Assembly (NCBI GenBank): GCA_051294375.1
Contig: CM119268.1
Coordinates: forward strand, 23,631,938-23,695,937
Source: Paraspadella gotoi
Taxonomy: Eukaryota; Chaetognatha
Direction: 5' to 3'
Length of the DNA stretch: 64,000 nucleotides
Shown: piece after piece, positions 53,080 to 64,000 of the stretch
Layout: each line of letters starts with the position of its first letter
Numbering within the stretch: position 1 is the stretch's first letter
Made by a program: the position numbers and the translations under genes
The notes under the pieces: generated by a model
The model's input: only the letters and a program-made list of their open reading frames with translations
Told to the model about the DNA's origin: nothing
Database searches by the model: none

Positions 53080-55950
53080 TGCAAAAAAACTGGTGTTAAT
53101 GATATTAGTTTGTTATCAGTTCTCATGCTTATTTATTTTAATATAAATTTTTTGTAATGATAATTTAGTAACAAGCAATATAAATTATCGGTTCATTTAA
53201 TAAATAACTCTCTTGGACGCACTTGGTGTTTAGGCCCTTCATACTCTTTATGAGTATATGAAATAGCAGTCCCGTGCAAAGCTTCGAATCAAGAACTCGC
53301 TCTCGAGTCTCGTGTTATTCATGTTACTATCACAGGCGCCGCATTCACCACAGCGGCAACTTCTGTTTTGGGACTAAAGAATCGACTTGTAGCTCACTGT
53401 GCGATGAAAACAAACTATGGTCATTGCATTTGTTTCTTTCTGGGTCTTCGCTTTGGATACATAAATTAGAGAAACATTTATGGGATGTTAAGCATTATTA
53501 TTACATTTAACATTATTTATCCCCATGTGGTTGCGTCACAAGACTTCTGCCTTCTCGAACTCGCGCGCAACAAAGCTTCTTGTAAAAATGTACGAAATCG
53601 TTCTAAAAAGACTGTGTGGATTTCATTATATCATTATCTTATTAGTGGGGTATAATTGTGTTAAACTGTAATCAATGACGATACCTGTTTTCACATAGAA
53701 CGAAAGTTTAACTTCAAAGTGGTAAATTTCAGGCTTAATCTCCTATTTTATCTTCACCTATTTGCTTTATTCTTTCTTTTCCTCCCTCTCTCTCCTCACC
53801 CCCGTGTGATACCCCCTGTCTTTTCAATTTTCCCCATAACCTCCGACTTCGCCGCAGTGAGATCCTGTAAGTACCGCCCCGCCGCCGCCGCCGTTGTCGT
53901 CGTCTCGTCGTCGTTTCGTCGGGCATATTTCCCCATTACGCAAAAATCCGCGTCCGATCTCCGCTGGTCACGTGTCGAAGTCACGTGATTTTAAAAGTCT
54001 CACGGACCTCGAGATGACTAATCGTCATATCACTTTGACCTCGAATGATCTGGAATCTGCTCCAATCACTGACTCGATATTGACTGAAGCGTCCAATCAC
54101 AGACCTCGACAATAGACGAATCTGTCCAATCATGTGATCCGGGGCGAAAGATCACACAACTTGATCATGTGATCAATGCGACTTTCGCCCCGCGAATGTC
54201 ACGCTGATGGAAGACGATTCGAAATCTCAAGTTCACGTGACGAAAAGATGACCAATGATATGCAATTGAGGTCTTGGGAAATTCGAAAGAGGTCTCCGTG
54301 GGCAAGTTTTGTCCGTGATTGTCGTCGTCGTTGTCTGTCGTTTGTCTTCGTCGTCACATCGTCGTGCGTCTTGTCGTCTCTCATCATCATCGTCTTGAGT
54401 CTTAGTCTCTGACGGTCGGACGCACTGGAAACAGCGCCAGCAAATAGTGACCGCGTAGTTTTTCTAATTTGCTGCTGCTTTTACTGCGACCCCTGTCGCT
54501 GCTACTTACCCAACCGCCTGCGCTGCTGCGTCCGCTACTGCAATTGGAGATCAACATCTGCGACTTTGTTATATCCTTCTTACGACATCAGAATTTGACG
54601 CGAATCCTGCAGATTTTTGAAACAGATTGTAGGAATGTTTAAAGGGAAAAGAGAGATGTTACAAATTCGGAACAATTAGGCAAAGATTGAGAAAAAGTTT
54701 TAATAATATAAGAGAAGAAATGAAGAAGGTAAAAGAAGATAATCTTGAGTATAGTAAGATTTAGGGGACTAGCTTCCCTTGTGATACTTTTTCGTTTTAA
54801 GTTTAGCTACTTAATGAACTAGGGATGAGCTATAAATTTTTATTAAAAAATGGTCAGATTCATTACAGAGAAATGGTGGAAAAATAATTTTCGTCTTCAC
54901 TTAACACAGAAAAAGTCAGAGAGAGAAATATATTAAAAGGCCGTAATATAGACATAAAAGCAAGTACATGATCGAAATAAAGCCTCCCGGTAGGTATAGC
55001 GCCGTTAAAAAAAAGACAAAATACGAGAAGCTTATAATCAACAATCTGGTATTAATAGCTATAAAGAAAGGAAACAGGTCCATCTCACGGCGATCGGATA
55101 TTCTAACGAGATGACTCACGGAATTTAAAGTTCCCGACTGCTGCTAGTAACGTTACATTTCAATAAATCCTTTAATGCGTGTTTCCTTAAAATTGGAGCA
55201 TAATTCTGGATTGGAAAGAAAATTGAGAGTTGGCCTTGGGCCCGCTAAGCATCTAAACTTAAACGCTAAAAGGAGTAGAATCTGACACTACCAACCATAT
55301 ACAAAAATTAAGCATTTAGTTAGATATGAGCTCATGGGCTGCGCGCATGACTTTGGACATCGTTCCCATTGAGTTTATTCAAAAGATTCGTTCGAATCAT
55401 TAAGCTAATAATTAAGCTTTAAGTCAGGGGATAAGCGATGACATTAAGACTGTAAAGTTAAAGATAATAGATACAGTTAAGGGTATTAAGGTAGGGTATA
55501 AGGGGATTCATGAAGGGGATTTAGTTTAAGATTAGGGATGTAGATTTGAAGAGTGGAGATTCAAGTTTATACCAAGGGATGGCTTGAGTAGAGCAAAGTT
55601 TGTTTTGATATATTTAAGGTGGCAAGGATTAAGGGAGATGAGCGGCATTAAGTCGAGAAGGTTTGAAAGATTGTGGCCCGTGGAGTGTTCGGGCTGTCCA
55701 GCGATCTCCCTTCTCATCGGCCCAACGGCTTTCTCCAGCAGCCGTAGAGAACAGATGACGCAGCCAGAGAAGAGAAGTTTGAAAAAAACTGCCTAAGACT
55801 GCTGAATGTGGACATCCCAGAAAGGACATAGTCCCAGGCTTGGCCACCGATGCGTCGTGGAGAGCAGAGCCAAGGCCGTTTCGGCGGGTGGACGAACGGT
55901 GACAAGTTGGGGCAATTGGAGGCGCTTGAAGTTGGAGGAGATTGAGAGGA
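53080..55950. repeat. Noisy version of a ~3 kb block also present at 59291-62146
   Basis: 53080-53700 matches 59291-59850 in the same orientation. 53740-54690 matches 59850-60880 inverted. 54715-55930 matches 61144-62146 in the same orientation. Similarity is high but broken by frequent small indels in this copy. It contains TCG/CGTC-rich sequence at 53880-54420. No gene is supported. Confidence 0.75.
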
Positions 55951-56990
55951 ACAAAAAATACTATTAGTTTATAAAATAACGAGTAAGAGATGACTTCATT
56001 ATCTAATAATTACATGGTACAATTTAACGCGCCGTCGTAAATTAACGCTGTCATTGGCAAACCCCATGCAAATTTTTCAATGTTAAAAATATGAATTTAA
56101 AGAAAAACCCAAACTATTATACATGCAAATTTTATCAGAATCACTTTTATATGCCTCAGCATAATAGCAGAATGATGGGATTTTTGTTAGAACTCACTGT
56201 TTTTTAGAGTTTTAATTTTTTCGTTTGTATTTCAGTGTAAGTTGTCTGAAGAACTTGTGATATAAATAGTAATATAATATTAGGTATTTTTCTGAAAGCC
56301 CTTGTCAAATCTAAAGAGAATGAGTTACTTACTAATACCTTCGGCTATCAAAATTACTGTGCTTGCCCAGCTTAATATAATAAGATACTCAAAAACGAGA
56401 CATCTTTTTAAAACAATAGCTGAGAGTAAACTTTATGATTTTTATAAAATTGTTATTGGCATCTACAATAATTTTTTTCAGGATTTTTCATATACTTATA
56501 TAAATAATAAAATTTTTGTATAATAATTTAAAACTCGTCACCTATATTTTTAAAAAAATTTACAAATTATCAAAAATTCACTTGACACTCTTAATAATTA
56601 AGGCGGCAAGCTTACTTTCTATTTAAGCTTCTTCCGTAATATATATATATGTTAATATTTAATAAAATTACTTTGTTTAAAAAAGTCGCAAAAGTTCAAA
56701 AAAAATTGCATTAAAACACAGTGAGTTGGAAAATGGAAACCGATTTGAAAAGCCAACTTTCTCCACTCAATGATCAAGCATATCTAAACTGATCAATATA
56801 AATCTTTAATTACATAAATAGTTTAATATTTTTCACTCAATTAATTTTTTAAAAAAATCAAATAACACGGTTGCCAAATGACAGCGCTATCTCTACCGCG
56901 CTTGTAAAATTTCACCATGTATAATACTAAATCATCTAACTTCATATGATATCATCGCATTTGCATCTTTATAATAGTGACAACAAAAAC
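55951..56990. other. No gene seen
   Basis: AT-rich and noisy. An open frame at 56302-56523 has no coding character. Confidence 0.4.
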
Positions 56991-56999
56991 CTCTTCATT

Positions 57000-57520
57000 G
57001 CTTGAAGCTCAAATCCACTAATCGTCCTGGTATTTGGGTTTCTTGTTCAGGAAAGCTATGAAGAACGATTGACGCAACACAATCATTTATTTTCATCTTC
57101 GAAAAACTTCAGCACAGCACTTCCAACAATGTTGAGAGCGCTAATGTGGGTCCTCCTGCATCTATCCATCTCAACTCTTTAACCTCTTCTTCAGACATGA
57201 ACGGGTCCTGAGCTGAATCACTAGAGCTTTCCACGCCCCCAGTGGTTAACGCATCCTCACGATTCCTTCTGCTGGCTGATACCATTCAGAATGATCCCAC
57301 TGTTTCTGCTTCATAGGCAGCGCGAACTTACTCCATCACCAAACTCCGTTTCCATTACTGAATAAAAGCAGTTACAGTGTACTCACCTTTCACGCATAGA
57401 GAGTGCACTGGCGCCCAAATATCAATTCTCGGTTTCTTTCCATTGGGATTTAATTGAGTTTCCAGCATTCTTTAACCATTCGTTTCTAGGCCACTGAGAC
57501 ATTTTGTCCTCAGCTCTTAG
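57000..57520 (-). CDS. Likely gene fragment in error-prone sequence, product unrecognised
   Basis: Minus-strand translation gives protein-like blocks interrupted by frame changes: NPNGKKPRIDIWAPVHSLCV ending at donor AAAG|GTGAGT (57387/57386), then after an acceptor near 57360 blocks KFALPMKQKQWDHSEWYQP and, one frame away, QDPFMSEEEVKELRWIDAGG. The blocks are adjacent and in a sensible order, consistent with two exons carrying one-base indel errors. I recognise no domain, and the upstream boundary (about 57520) is a guess. Confidence 0.35.
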
Positions 57521-59025
57521 ACGTGTATGCACAGCTCAGCAAAGCCTTAAACATTTTTTTTCAATTGATACCGATCCCGGTTTACTTCCAAATTTTCTAG
57601 ACATCCATAAAATTTAACTATTACAAGTGCATTGACCTCGCGGCTGCGTCTCTTTCACCGGGAACTTAGGAAGCTATAAACCAACCCGAATAGTCTCATT
57701 TCATCTTTCTCTCCGTACATCATACTGAACCAACCATTCGCACGTACCTCTTCTTGAGTATAAAACTTAAGATAAAAGGTTTCCTTCTAGCCTGACTGTT
57801 TTTAGTGCAGCCTTTGTATCGAACAGGTTGAAAGCTTCTTCTGATTCCCCAATTCTCTTGTAAGCTTCTTTTTTTGAACCATCTTCTTCCTCTGATTCCA
57901 ACTAAATTTGATTCCATGACACCGCAAAGCGTTCTCTGTTGATTGTGAACGAAATGACAAACCAATCATTGCAAGCTCCGGTGATGATATCTTCTTGCGC
58001 AAAAAATAAGAATCTCGTACTATTAAGAGTCAAGGGAGAACGACGACAAGCAAAGCCTATACAACCCCTTAACCATCCCGATACCCTTAACCTATCGCTA
58101 TTACACGACAATGACACTTTATGACACATTAATCGCGAGCTACCAACGGCGAATACTATCCAAGAACAACGTCTCTACTCACCTTTTGTCGCTTCACTTG
58201 TCACTCTGTCCTTCCTTTTGTTAAATACAGATTAATCTTTTTTGTCATTGTCTAAACATCTTCCCTTTAGAACTGCCATAAGTTTCGTGCGGGCTCACTT
58301 AAATTTGTAATTAAAACCTGCTCACCCGATGAGCGAATACTATTCCATGTCCATCAACGACTTGTTTTTGATACTAACAACCTTCCGGATCCTTACTACT
58401 CATGCGTTTAATAGAATGAGTGCTATACTTTTTCTCCTCAACGCTGCGCAGTCAATACCAGGCGACCGCCGGGGCGCTGGGCGCGCGGGGGGGGGGGAGG
58501 AGGGCAGTGAGGTTGTGAGAGGGTCGTGTGCTAGTACCCATTACGAAGTAAACATGATCCATTAAGAGATGCTACCGCTGGATCCCACGGTAAGAGTGCA
58601 GGCATCCCCCTGATGGTGGCAATCGACTATCGTACGTTGGTTGATGTACCGATTTCTCTTTGCTCCTCGTTTTGGTGGACCGACATGTTAGAAGGACACC
58701 CAAATCTGTATCATGAAGCGATAGAAAATTTTTGGTCGATTTGTCTGGGAGACGGAATCGGGTATAGGCAGTGAGCCGGTAATCAAACATTAATCCTCTT
58801 GCCACTTCTCTATACCTGCTTCTTCCGAGTATTTCCTGGTTGATGATGCTGAAGAGTCATTTGCCATACTCGAACCATCCGTACATCCCCTGATTTATAG
58901 CAGGTGTCTCTAATGTGCTGATTCGCACATCTGGACTATCATCGATCATGTTGCTTCCTCATAAGCAATCAGTCACCTCGACACAAGATGATATCTGTAT
59001 CAAATGACTGCGCTCTCATCAAAAT
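57521..59025. other. Unassigned noisy sequence
   Basis: Moderately less AT-rich than the flanks, with several short open frames on both strands (57720-58130) that I cannot tie to a gene. A poly-G run at 58486-58496 looks like a sequencing error. Confidence 0.35.
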
Positions 59026-59279
59026 GAAATAGCAGGTCCCTGCAAGCTTTCAATCAAGACTCGCTCTCAGTCTCGTTTATTCTATTTTATATCACAGGCG
59101 CCGGCATTCACACAGCGAATTCGTGTTTTTGGGACAAAGAATCGGACGGTAGCGTCACTGTGCGATGGGAAAACAAAACTATGTATTGCATTGTTTCTGT
59201 TTTCGGTCTTTCGCTTTGATACATAATTAGAGAAACATTATGCTGATTTAACATTTATTTATTTAACATTTAACATTTA
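59026..59279. repeat. First copy of a directly duplicated contig end
   Basis: Identical, as far as I can read, to 59439-59692, beginning TGAAATAGCAGGTCCCTGCA. Ends at the 12-N gap. Confidence 0.85.
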
Positions 59280-59291
59280 NNNNNNNNNNNN
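59280..59291. other. Assembly gap (12 N)
   Basis: Sits between two identical direct copies. Confidence 0.95.
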
Positions 59292-62146
59292 TTGTTATCA
59301 TTCTCATTTTATTTATTTTAAATAATTTTTTGTTAATGAAATTAGTACAAGCAATATAAAATTATCCGTTCATTTAATAAATAAGCTATCTTGGACGGAC
59401 TTTGGTGGTTTAAGGCCTTCATTACTCTTATGAGATAATGAAATAGCAGGTCCCTGCAAGCTTTCAATCAAGACTCGCTCTCAGTCTCGTTTATTCTATT
59501 TTATATCACAGGCGCCGGCATTCACACAGCGAATTCGTGTTTTTGGGACAAAGAATCGGACGGTAGCGTCACTGTGCGATGGGAAAACAAAACTATGTAT
59601 TGCATTGTTTCTGTTTTCGGTCTTTCGCTTTGATACATAATTAGAGAAACATTATGCTGATTTAACATTTATTTATTTAACATTTAACATTTATTTATCC
59701 AATGTGTTGCGTCACAATGACTTTCTGCTTCGCGAGTACTCGCGGCGCAACTAAAAGCATTCTTTGTAAAAATTGAATCGAATCGTTGCTATAAATTACG
59801 TGTATTGTCATTGATATCTATTTATTTCAATGCTTGCCTAATTCTTGTATTCCATGTTGCAAATCTCAATCTTTCCCTTTAACCATTCCTCCACCATCTG
59901 TTTCAAACATCTGCAGGATTCCGCGTCAAAATTCTGAAATTCGTCAAGAAGGAAATAAAATTCGCCAAGAATGTATGATTCCAATGCAGTAGCGGGCTAG
60001 CAGGACGCAGCAACGGTTGGTAAAGACAGTAGCACGCACACGCAGTAAAGCAGCAGCTATATATTTTATAAGAAAAACTCTTACGGGTCACTATTTGTGC
60101 GCGAACATTTTTCGAGACGTCCGGAGAACGACTAAGACAAAGACGATTATGATGAAGACGACAAACGACGCACGAACCGATGATGATGAAAGAGAGACAA
60201 GCGAACGACGACCGGACAACGAAGGCAACGCGACGACAAACAACGACAAAATTGACCAGCGTCATCTTTTCGAATTTCGAGACCAAAGATACGGCGCAAA
60301 TATTGGGCATATCTTGGGAAACGTCTTTCGGTCACGTTGTAACTTGAGATATTTCTAATCGTCTTCCATCACGTGAACTTCGCGGGCGAAAGTCGCTATT
60401 ATCACGTGATCAATTTTGTCTTTCGCCGCACGAAATCAACGTGAATGGACTCGATTTCGTCACATTCGAGGTCACGTATTTGACGTATTCAAGAGTCATT
60501 CGAGGTCAGGCGTGACTCCACACACATCTCAGTACATTGCGAAGGTGCGATGGAGAGACTTTAAAATCAACGTGATCTTACGAGACACGTGACGCCGGAG
60601 GGGAGATCGGGACGCCGAGATTTACTTGCGTACTGTGTGAACAATAGAAGGACGCGACGTTCACGAGCACGAAAGCAACGACGAACGAACTGGACACAAT
60701 CGAAATTGAATCATGGCGATGGACGACGAGCGAACCGTAACAGACGACGGCGAGCTGGCGGACGGCGGCGGCGCGGACGCTACAAAGGTCAAGGGCCAAA
60801 AAGTCGTAGGTTATGGGCGAAAATTGAAAAGGAGGGGGAGTATCGCACACGGGGGAGAGAGAGAGAGATCACAAAGAATGAACTAGATAAAAAATAGGTG
60901 AAGAAAATAAAAAATTAGAGACAGAATATAACAGCCTGAAAAATTTAACACTTTGAAGTTAAAACATTTTTCGTCTCTATGTGAAAAAAGCATCGTCATT
61001 ATTACAGTTATACAACTATTATACAGCCAATAAAGATCAAATATGTATCGTAATCAATGAACTAAAATAACGTATTTTTATGCAACAAGATTCATATTCA
61101 ATATTGTCCTACTATAAGNNNNNNNNNNNNNNNNNNNNNNNNNAAAGTTTTAACTAATAAGAGAAGAAATGAAAAGTGTAAAAAGATAAACTTAGTATTA
61201 GTAAGTATTTATGGGACTAGCTTTTCCTTGTTTATGACTGTCTTCGTTTTAAGTTTAGCTATTAATGAACTAGATGAGTATAAATTTTTATTAAAATTTG
61301 TGATTATTACAGAGAAATGGGAAAAAATGATATTTTTTTCGTCTTCACTTTAACAGAAAAAGTAAGAGAGAAATATTAGTAAAAGAGCGTAATTGAGACA
61401 TAAAAGCAAAATTGTATCGGAATAAACAGTGCTTAGGGTAGCGCCGTAAAAAAAAGACAAAATACGAGAATGATGAATCAACGAATTGTATTAATACTAT
61501 TAAGAAAAGGGAAAAGGGCCATCTCACTGCATGATTCTAACGAGGAACTCACGAATTTAAAGTTCCCACTGCTGCTAAACTTAATTTCAATAAATCTTTA
61601 ATGCGTTTCTTTAATAATTGGACAAATTCTGTGATGAAAAAATTTGAGATTTCCTTGGCCCCTAACATCTAATACTAAACCTAAAGATTCAGTGAGAAAT
61701 TGGTACACTACACAACCAATACAAAAAATTAAGCATTTATTTAAGAAGTGAGCTATCTGCGCCTGACTTTGGACTATCTTTCCCATTTAGTTTATTCAAA
61801 AGATTCGGTTAATCATTTAAGCTAAGAATTAAGGCTTTAAGGTCAGGGGATAAGGATACATTAAGGATTAAGGTTAAGAGATAAAGATACATTAAGGATT
61901 AAGGTTAGGGGATAAGGATTCATTAAGGATTTAGTTTAAAGATTAGGTATTAGAGTGAAAAGTTAGGATTAAGTTTATAGCCAAGGTATTTGATAAGCAT
62001 AAGTTTTTTTCATAATTAAGTTCAAGGATTAAAAACATTAATCAGAAGCTTTTGAAAAATTGTGCCCTATTTTCCTTTCACGATCTCCTTCTCATCCCCA
62101 ACTGCTTTTCTCCAGCAGCCTTTAAGAACAATGACAGCAGCAGAGA
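59291..62146. repeat. Second version of the ~3 kb block, with inverted middle
   Basis: Cleaner copy of 53080-55950 in which 59850-60880 runs in the opposite direction. The inverted part is rich in CGA/GAC trinucleotides and gives long but low-complexity open frames (60017-60358 and 60589-60897) that I do not call genes. Confidence 0.7.
61119..61143. other. Assembly gap (25 N)
   Basis: Close to one breakpoint of the inverted middle segment. Confidence 0.95.
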
Positions 62147-62171
62147 NNNNNNNNNNNNNNNNNNNNNNNNN
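62147..62171. other. Assembly gap (25 N)
   Basis: Ends the second block. Confidence 0.95.
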
Positions 62172-64000
62172 GCTGAAGGAGAGAAAGATTTACTAAAAAA
62201 ATATTAATTGACTTACCATAGGCCTCTTACGGCGCCATTACCCATTCTCCAGCTCCGCTAGCCGATCTGTCTTTATTTTTTAATGCAAATGACAAAATAT
62301 CTCATGAAAGCATCGTGTAAGAAATCGTTGTTAAATAAGAACTGACTCTGTTAAATATTGTTACAGCAATTATTAAATAACTATAATAATTAATATATAA
62401 ATAATCAATTATACATCATTTGTTCAGTAAAATGAATTTTTAGATCGGCAAAGATGTTTTGTCGACTATTATTCATAAACCTCTCTCAATTTTAAGCATT
62501 ATATGTTGCCTCTTTTTAGTCTGTCATACAAGGATGTTAATCTATCATTACAGATAAATAAATAAATAATCCCTGAAAAATGGTATTGACACCGCTGGCG
62601 GCGTGTGGGCATGGCCATTCAGGGAAGAAAAAGGGCTCGACGTCGTGTTCTTATCCGCTTTGTTGGAAGCCCCTGAATCTCTCTGATTCACTCACTCCTC
62701 TCTCTCTCTCTCATTCTGCTGAAGAGAACTTCTGTCTGCAACGCTATGCGTCCTTTTGTCGGTGGCGTTTTGAAGAGGTCGCTCGTATTCCAAAAAATGA
62801 TTTGACAAGAGTCTCGCCTGACTTCAATCTCGGCCGCTGAAGTATAAAACGAGAATTCTCCCAAAACTCTAAAAACGTTTTAATCTCGGTGACAGAAGTG
62901 GCAAATATGTGACACATAACGTGAAACGAATAAACAGTCGCGAAATAACCCCCGTTAAAAATAAACGGTTTTCGGAGACGATGCAACAACTTGCCGAAGA
63001 GTGGTTTCTTAACGACTGAAACGCGGATCCATAATAAGATTCATAAAAGTGAAGACGTTCAAAAATGACACAGCAACGTTATAAACAGGTCCCGAGATTT
63101 TGAGAGAGAGAAAAATGACCTCGCTCAAATTGATACGAGAAAAACGACGAGCGCAATTTCTCACTTACACTCTCTCGTCCTCTTTCTCCCACATTTAACC
63201 TGCAATTTTTTGTAATTAACTACAAATACTGCACATGATCGAAAAAACGAAATGGCGTTCAACAATATGTCTGCAAATAATTAAATAAATTCATTGTGAA
63301 AATTCGCGAACAATTTTATTCTAAATCTACTTCACCGAACCGAAATGAAAGCAAAAAACAAACAGATTATAGACAGACGAAACAACAGAAACGTGATATC
63401 TCGGAATCATCCCGATTAGAATTTTTTATTAAAGTCATTGTTTTAGCGATCAGCAGCAGTAGCCTGCTGAACGATCCGAACAGTTTTATCCGCTCGTTCA
63501 CACGCCCCGGTGCGATACCGTTTTTAATTATACGTATAAACAAGTGATTCTTGAACACTTTGGGATCATCGCATTTCTTATAAGGGAGTAAGAAAGTGGG
63601 GGCAACTCAACACGTAAATGATTATCTTTTCTCTTTCAAATTCGCAATTGGTCTTCGCGTAAAATACGTTTCGACGGGGCAGAGACCCCAGCTATATTGT
63701 CCCGTTGGTCAGCGTCAAGGTTGGCTACGGCGTTGTGTAAATGAACATTACAGGCAAAAGTTGGCTTAAGTGTTGTAATCGCCCTATCTCTATCGTTTTC
63801 ATTCCTTCTAACCTTTTTTGTTACTTTTTTTAGCATAAAAAATTATATGTCTAAATGCTCTTTTATTTAACAATAATAAAGTTTTGGGGAACCTGTTACT
63901 ATATTTAGATACCATTTCCATTTATTCTAAAATATTTAATGATCAAACTTCAATTCGTATAACTATATGGATAACCCACCAAAAACAATTTTGTGTAGCC
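62172..64000. other. No recognisable gene
   Basis: An 86-codon open frame at 62580-62840 (starts MVLTPLAACGHGHSGKKKGS) and others at 63296-63547 and 63636-63836 have no domain, splice context or paralogue in the window. I leave them uncalled. Confidence 0.4.

Noticed and set aside
60017-60897. Basic Arg/Thr-rich open frames
   Set aside because: They come from CGA/GAC trinucleotide repeats, and the inverted partner at 53740-54690 does not conserve the frame.

Overview
The window looks like nuclear DNA of an invertebrate metazoan. It is strongly AT-rich. Its genes are split by GT-AG introns, and they encode animal protein types: actin, a dispanin/CD225 protein, and a membrane protein with ZP, sushi, EGF and SEA modules. 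There is no operon structure, no bacterial signals and no CRISPR array. I cannot name the species. The assembly is imperfect: there are ten N gaps, and parts look like unpolished long-read sequence.

Layout. (1) 1698-14506, minus strand: fourteen phase-consistent exons of a large type I membrane protein, ending in a transmembrane helix and a short basic tail. (2) 4942-26966: a ~22 kb inverted repeat with two ~11 kb arms around a 28-bp spacer (15985-16012). The right arm carries a mirror copy of nine of these exons, with frameshifts, and stops at a 25-N gap. (3) 26992-27700: a truncated transposon-like repeat and a Ser/Thr-rich exon whose strand and phase would make it the next upstream exon of the same gene. 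(4) 28002-34900: mobile-element remnants (a paired inverted element with a hammerhead-ribozyme-like core, a LINE fragment, a Helitron-like copy). (5) 34967-36385, plus: a two-exon dispanin/CD225 gene. (6) 36.4-42.4 kb: gene-poor, full of GA/CT microsatellites. (7) 42409-46392, minus: a complete seven-exon actin gene (377 aa) with five CCAAT boxes upstream. (8) 46.9-51.4 kb: low complexity and large gaps. (9) 51.4-62.2 kb: noisy sequence with a degraded tandem array and two versions of one ~3 kb block, whose middle kilobase is inverted in one of them. (10) 62.2-64 kb: no recognisable gene.

Themes. Introns are loaded with three mobile families: a hAT-like non-autonomous element, a Helitron/Helentron-like element with a GGAC microsatellite core, and elements with inverted ends carrying hammerhead-like motifs. 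One hAT copy sits inside a Helitron-like copy, and the empty site can be read from other copies. Less expected, several introns in the three best genes begin or end with tandem repeats whose unit is a copy of the adjacent splice junction. This is clearest in actin and dispanin.

The main caution is the palindrome. Differences between its arms are mostly one-base homopolymer contractions in the right arm, and both gene copies lose their 5' exons exactly at the centre. That points to a fold-back assembly or read artefact at least as strongly as to a real giant palindrome.
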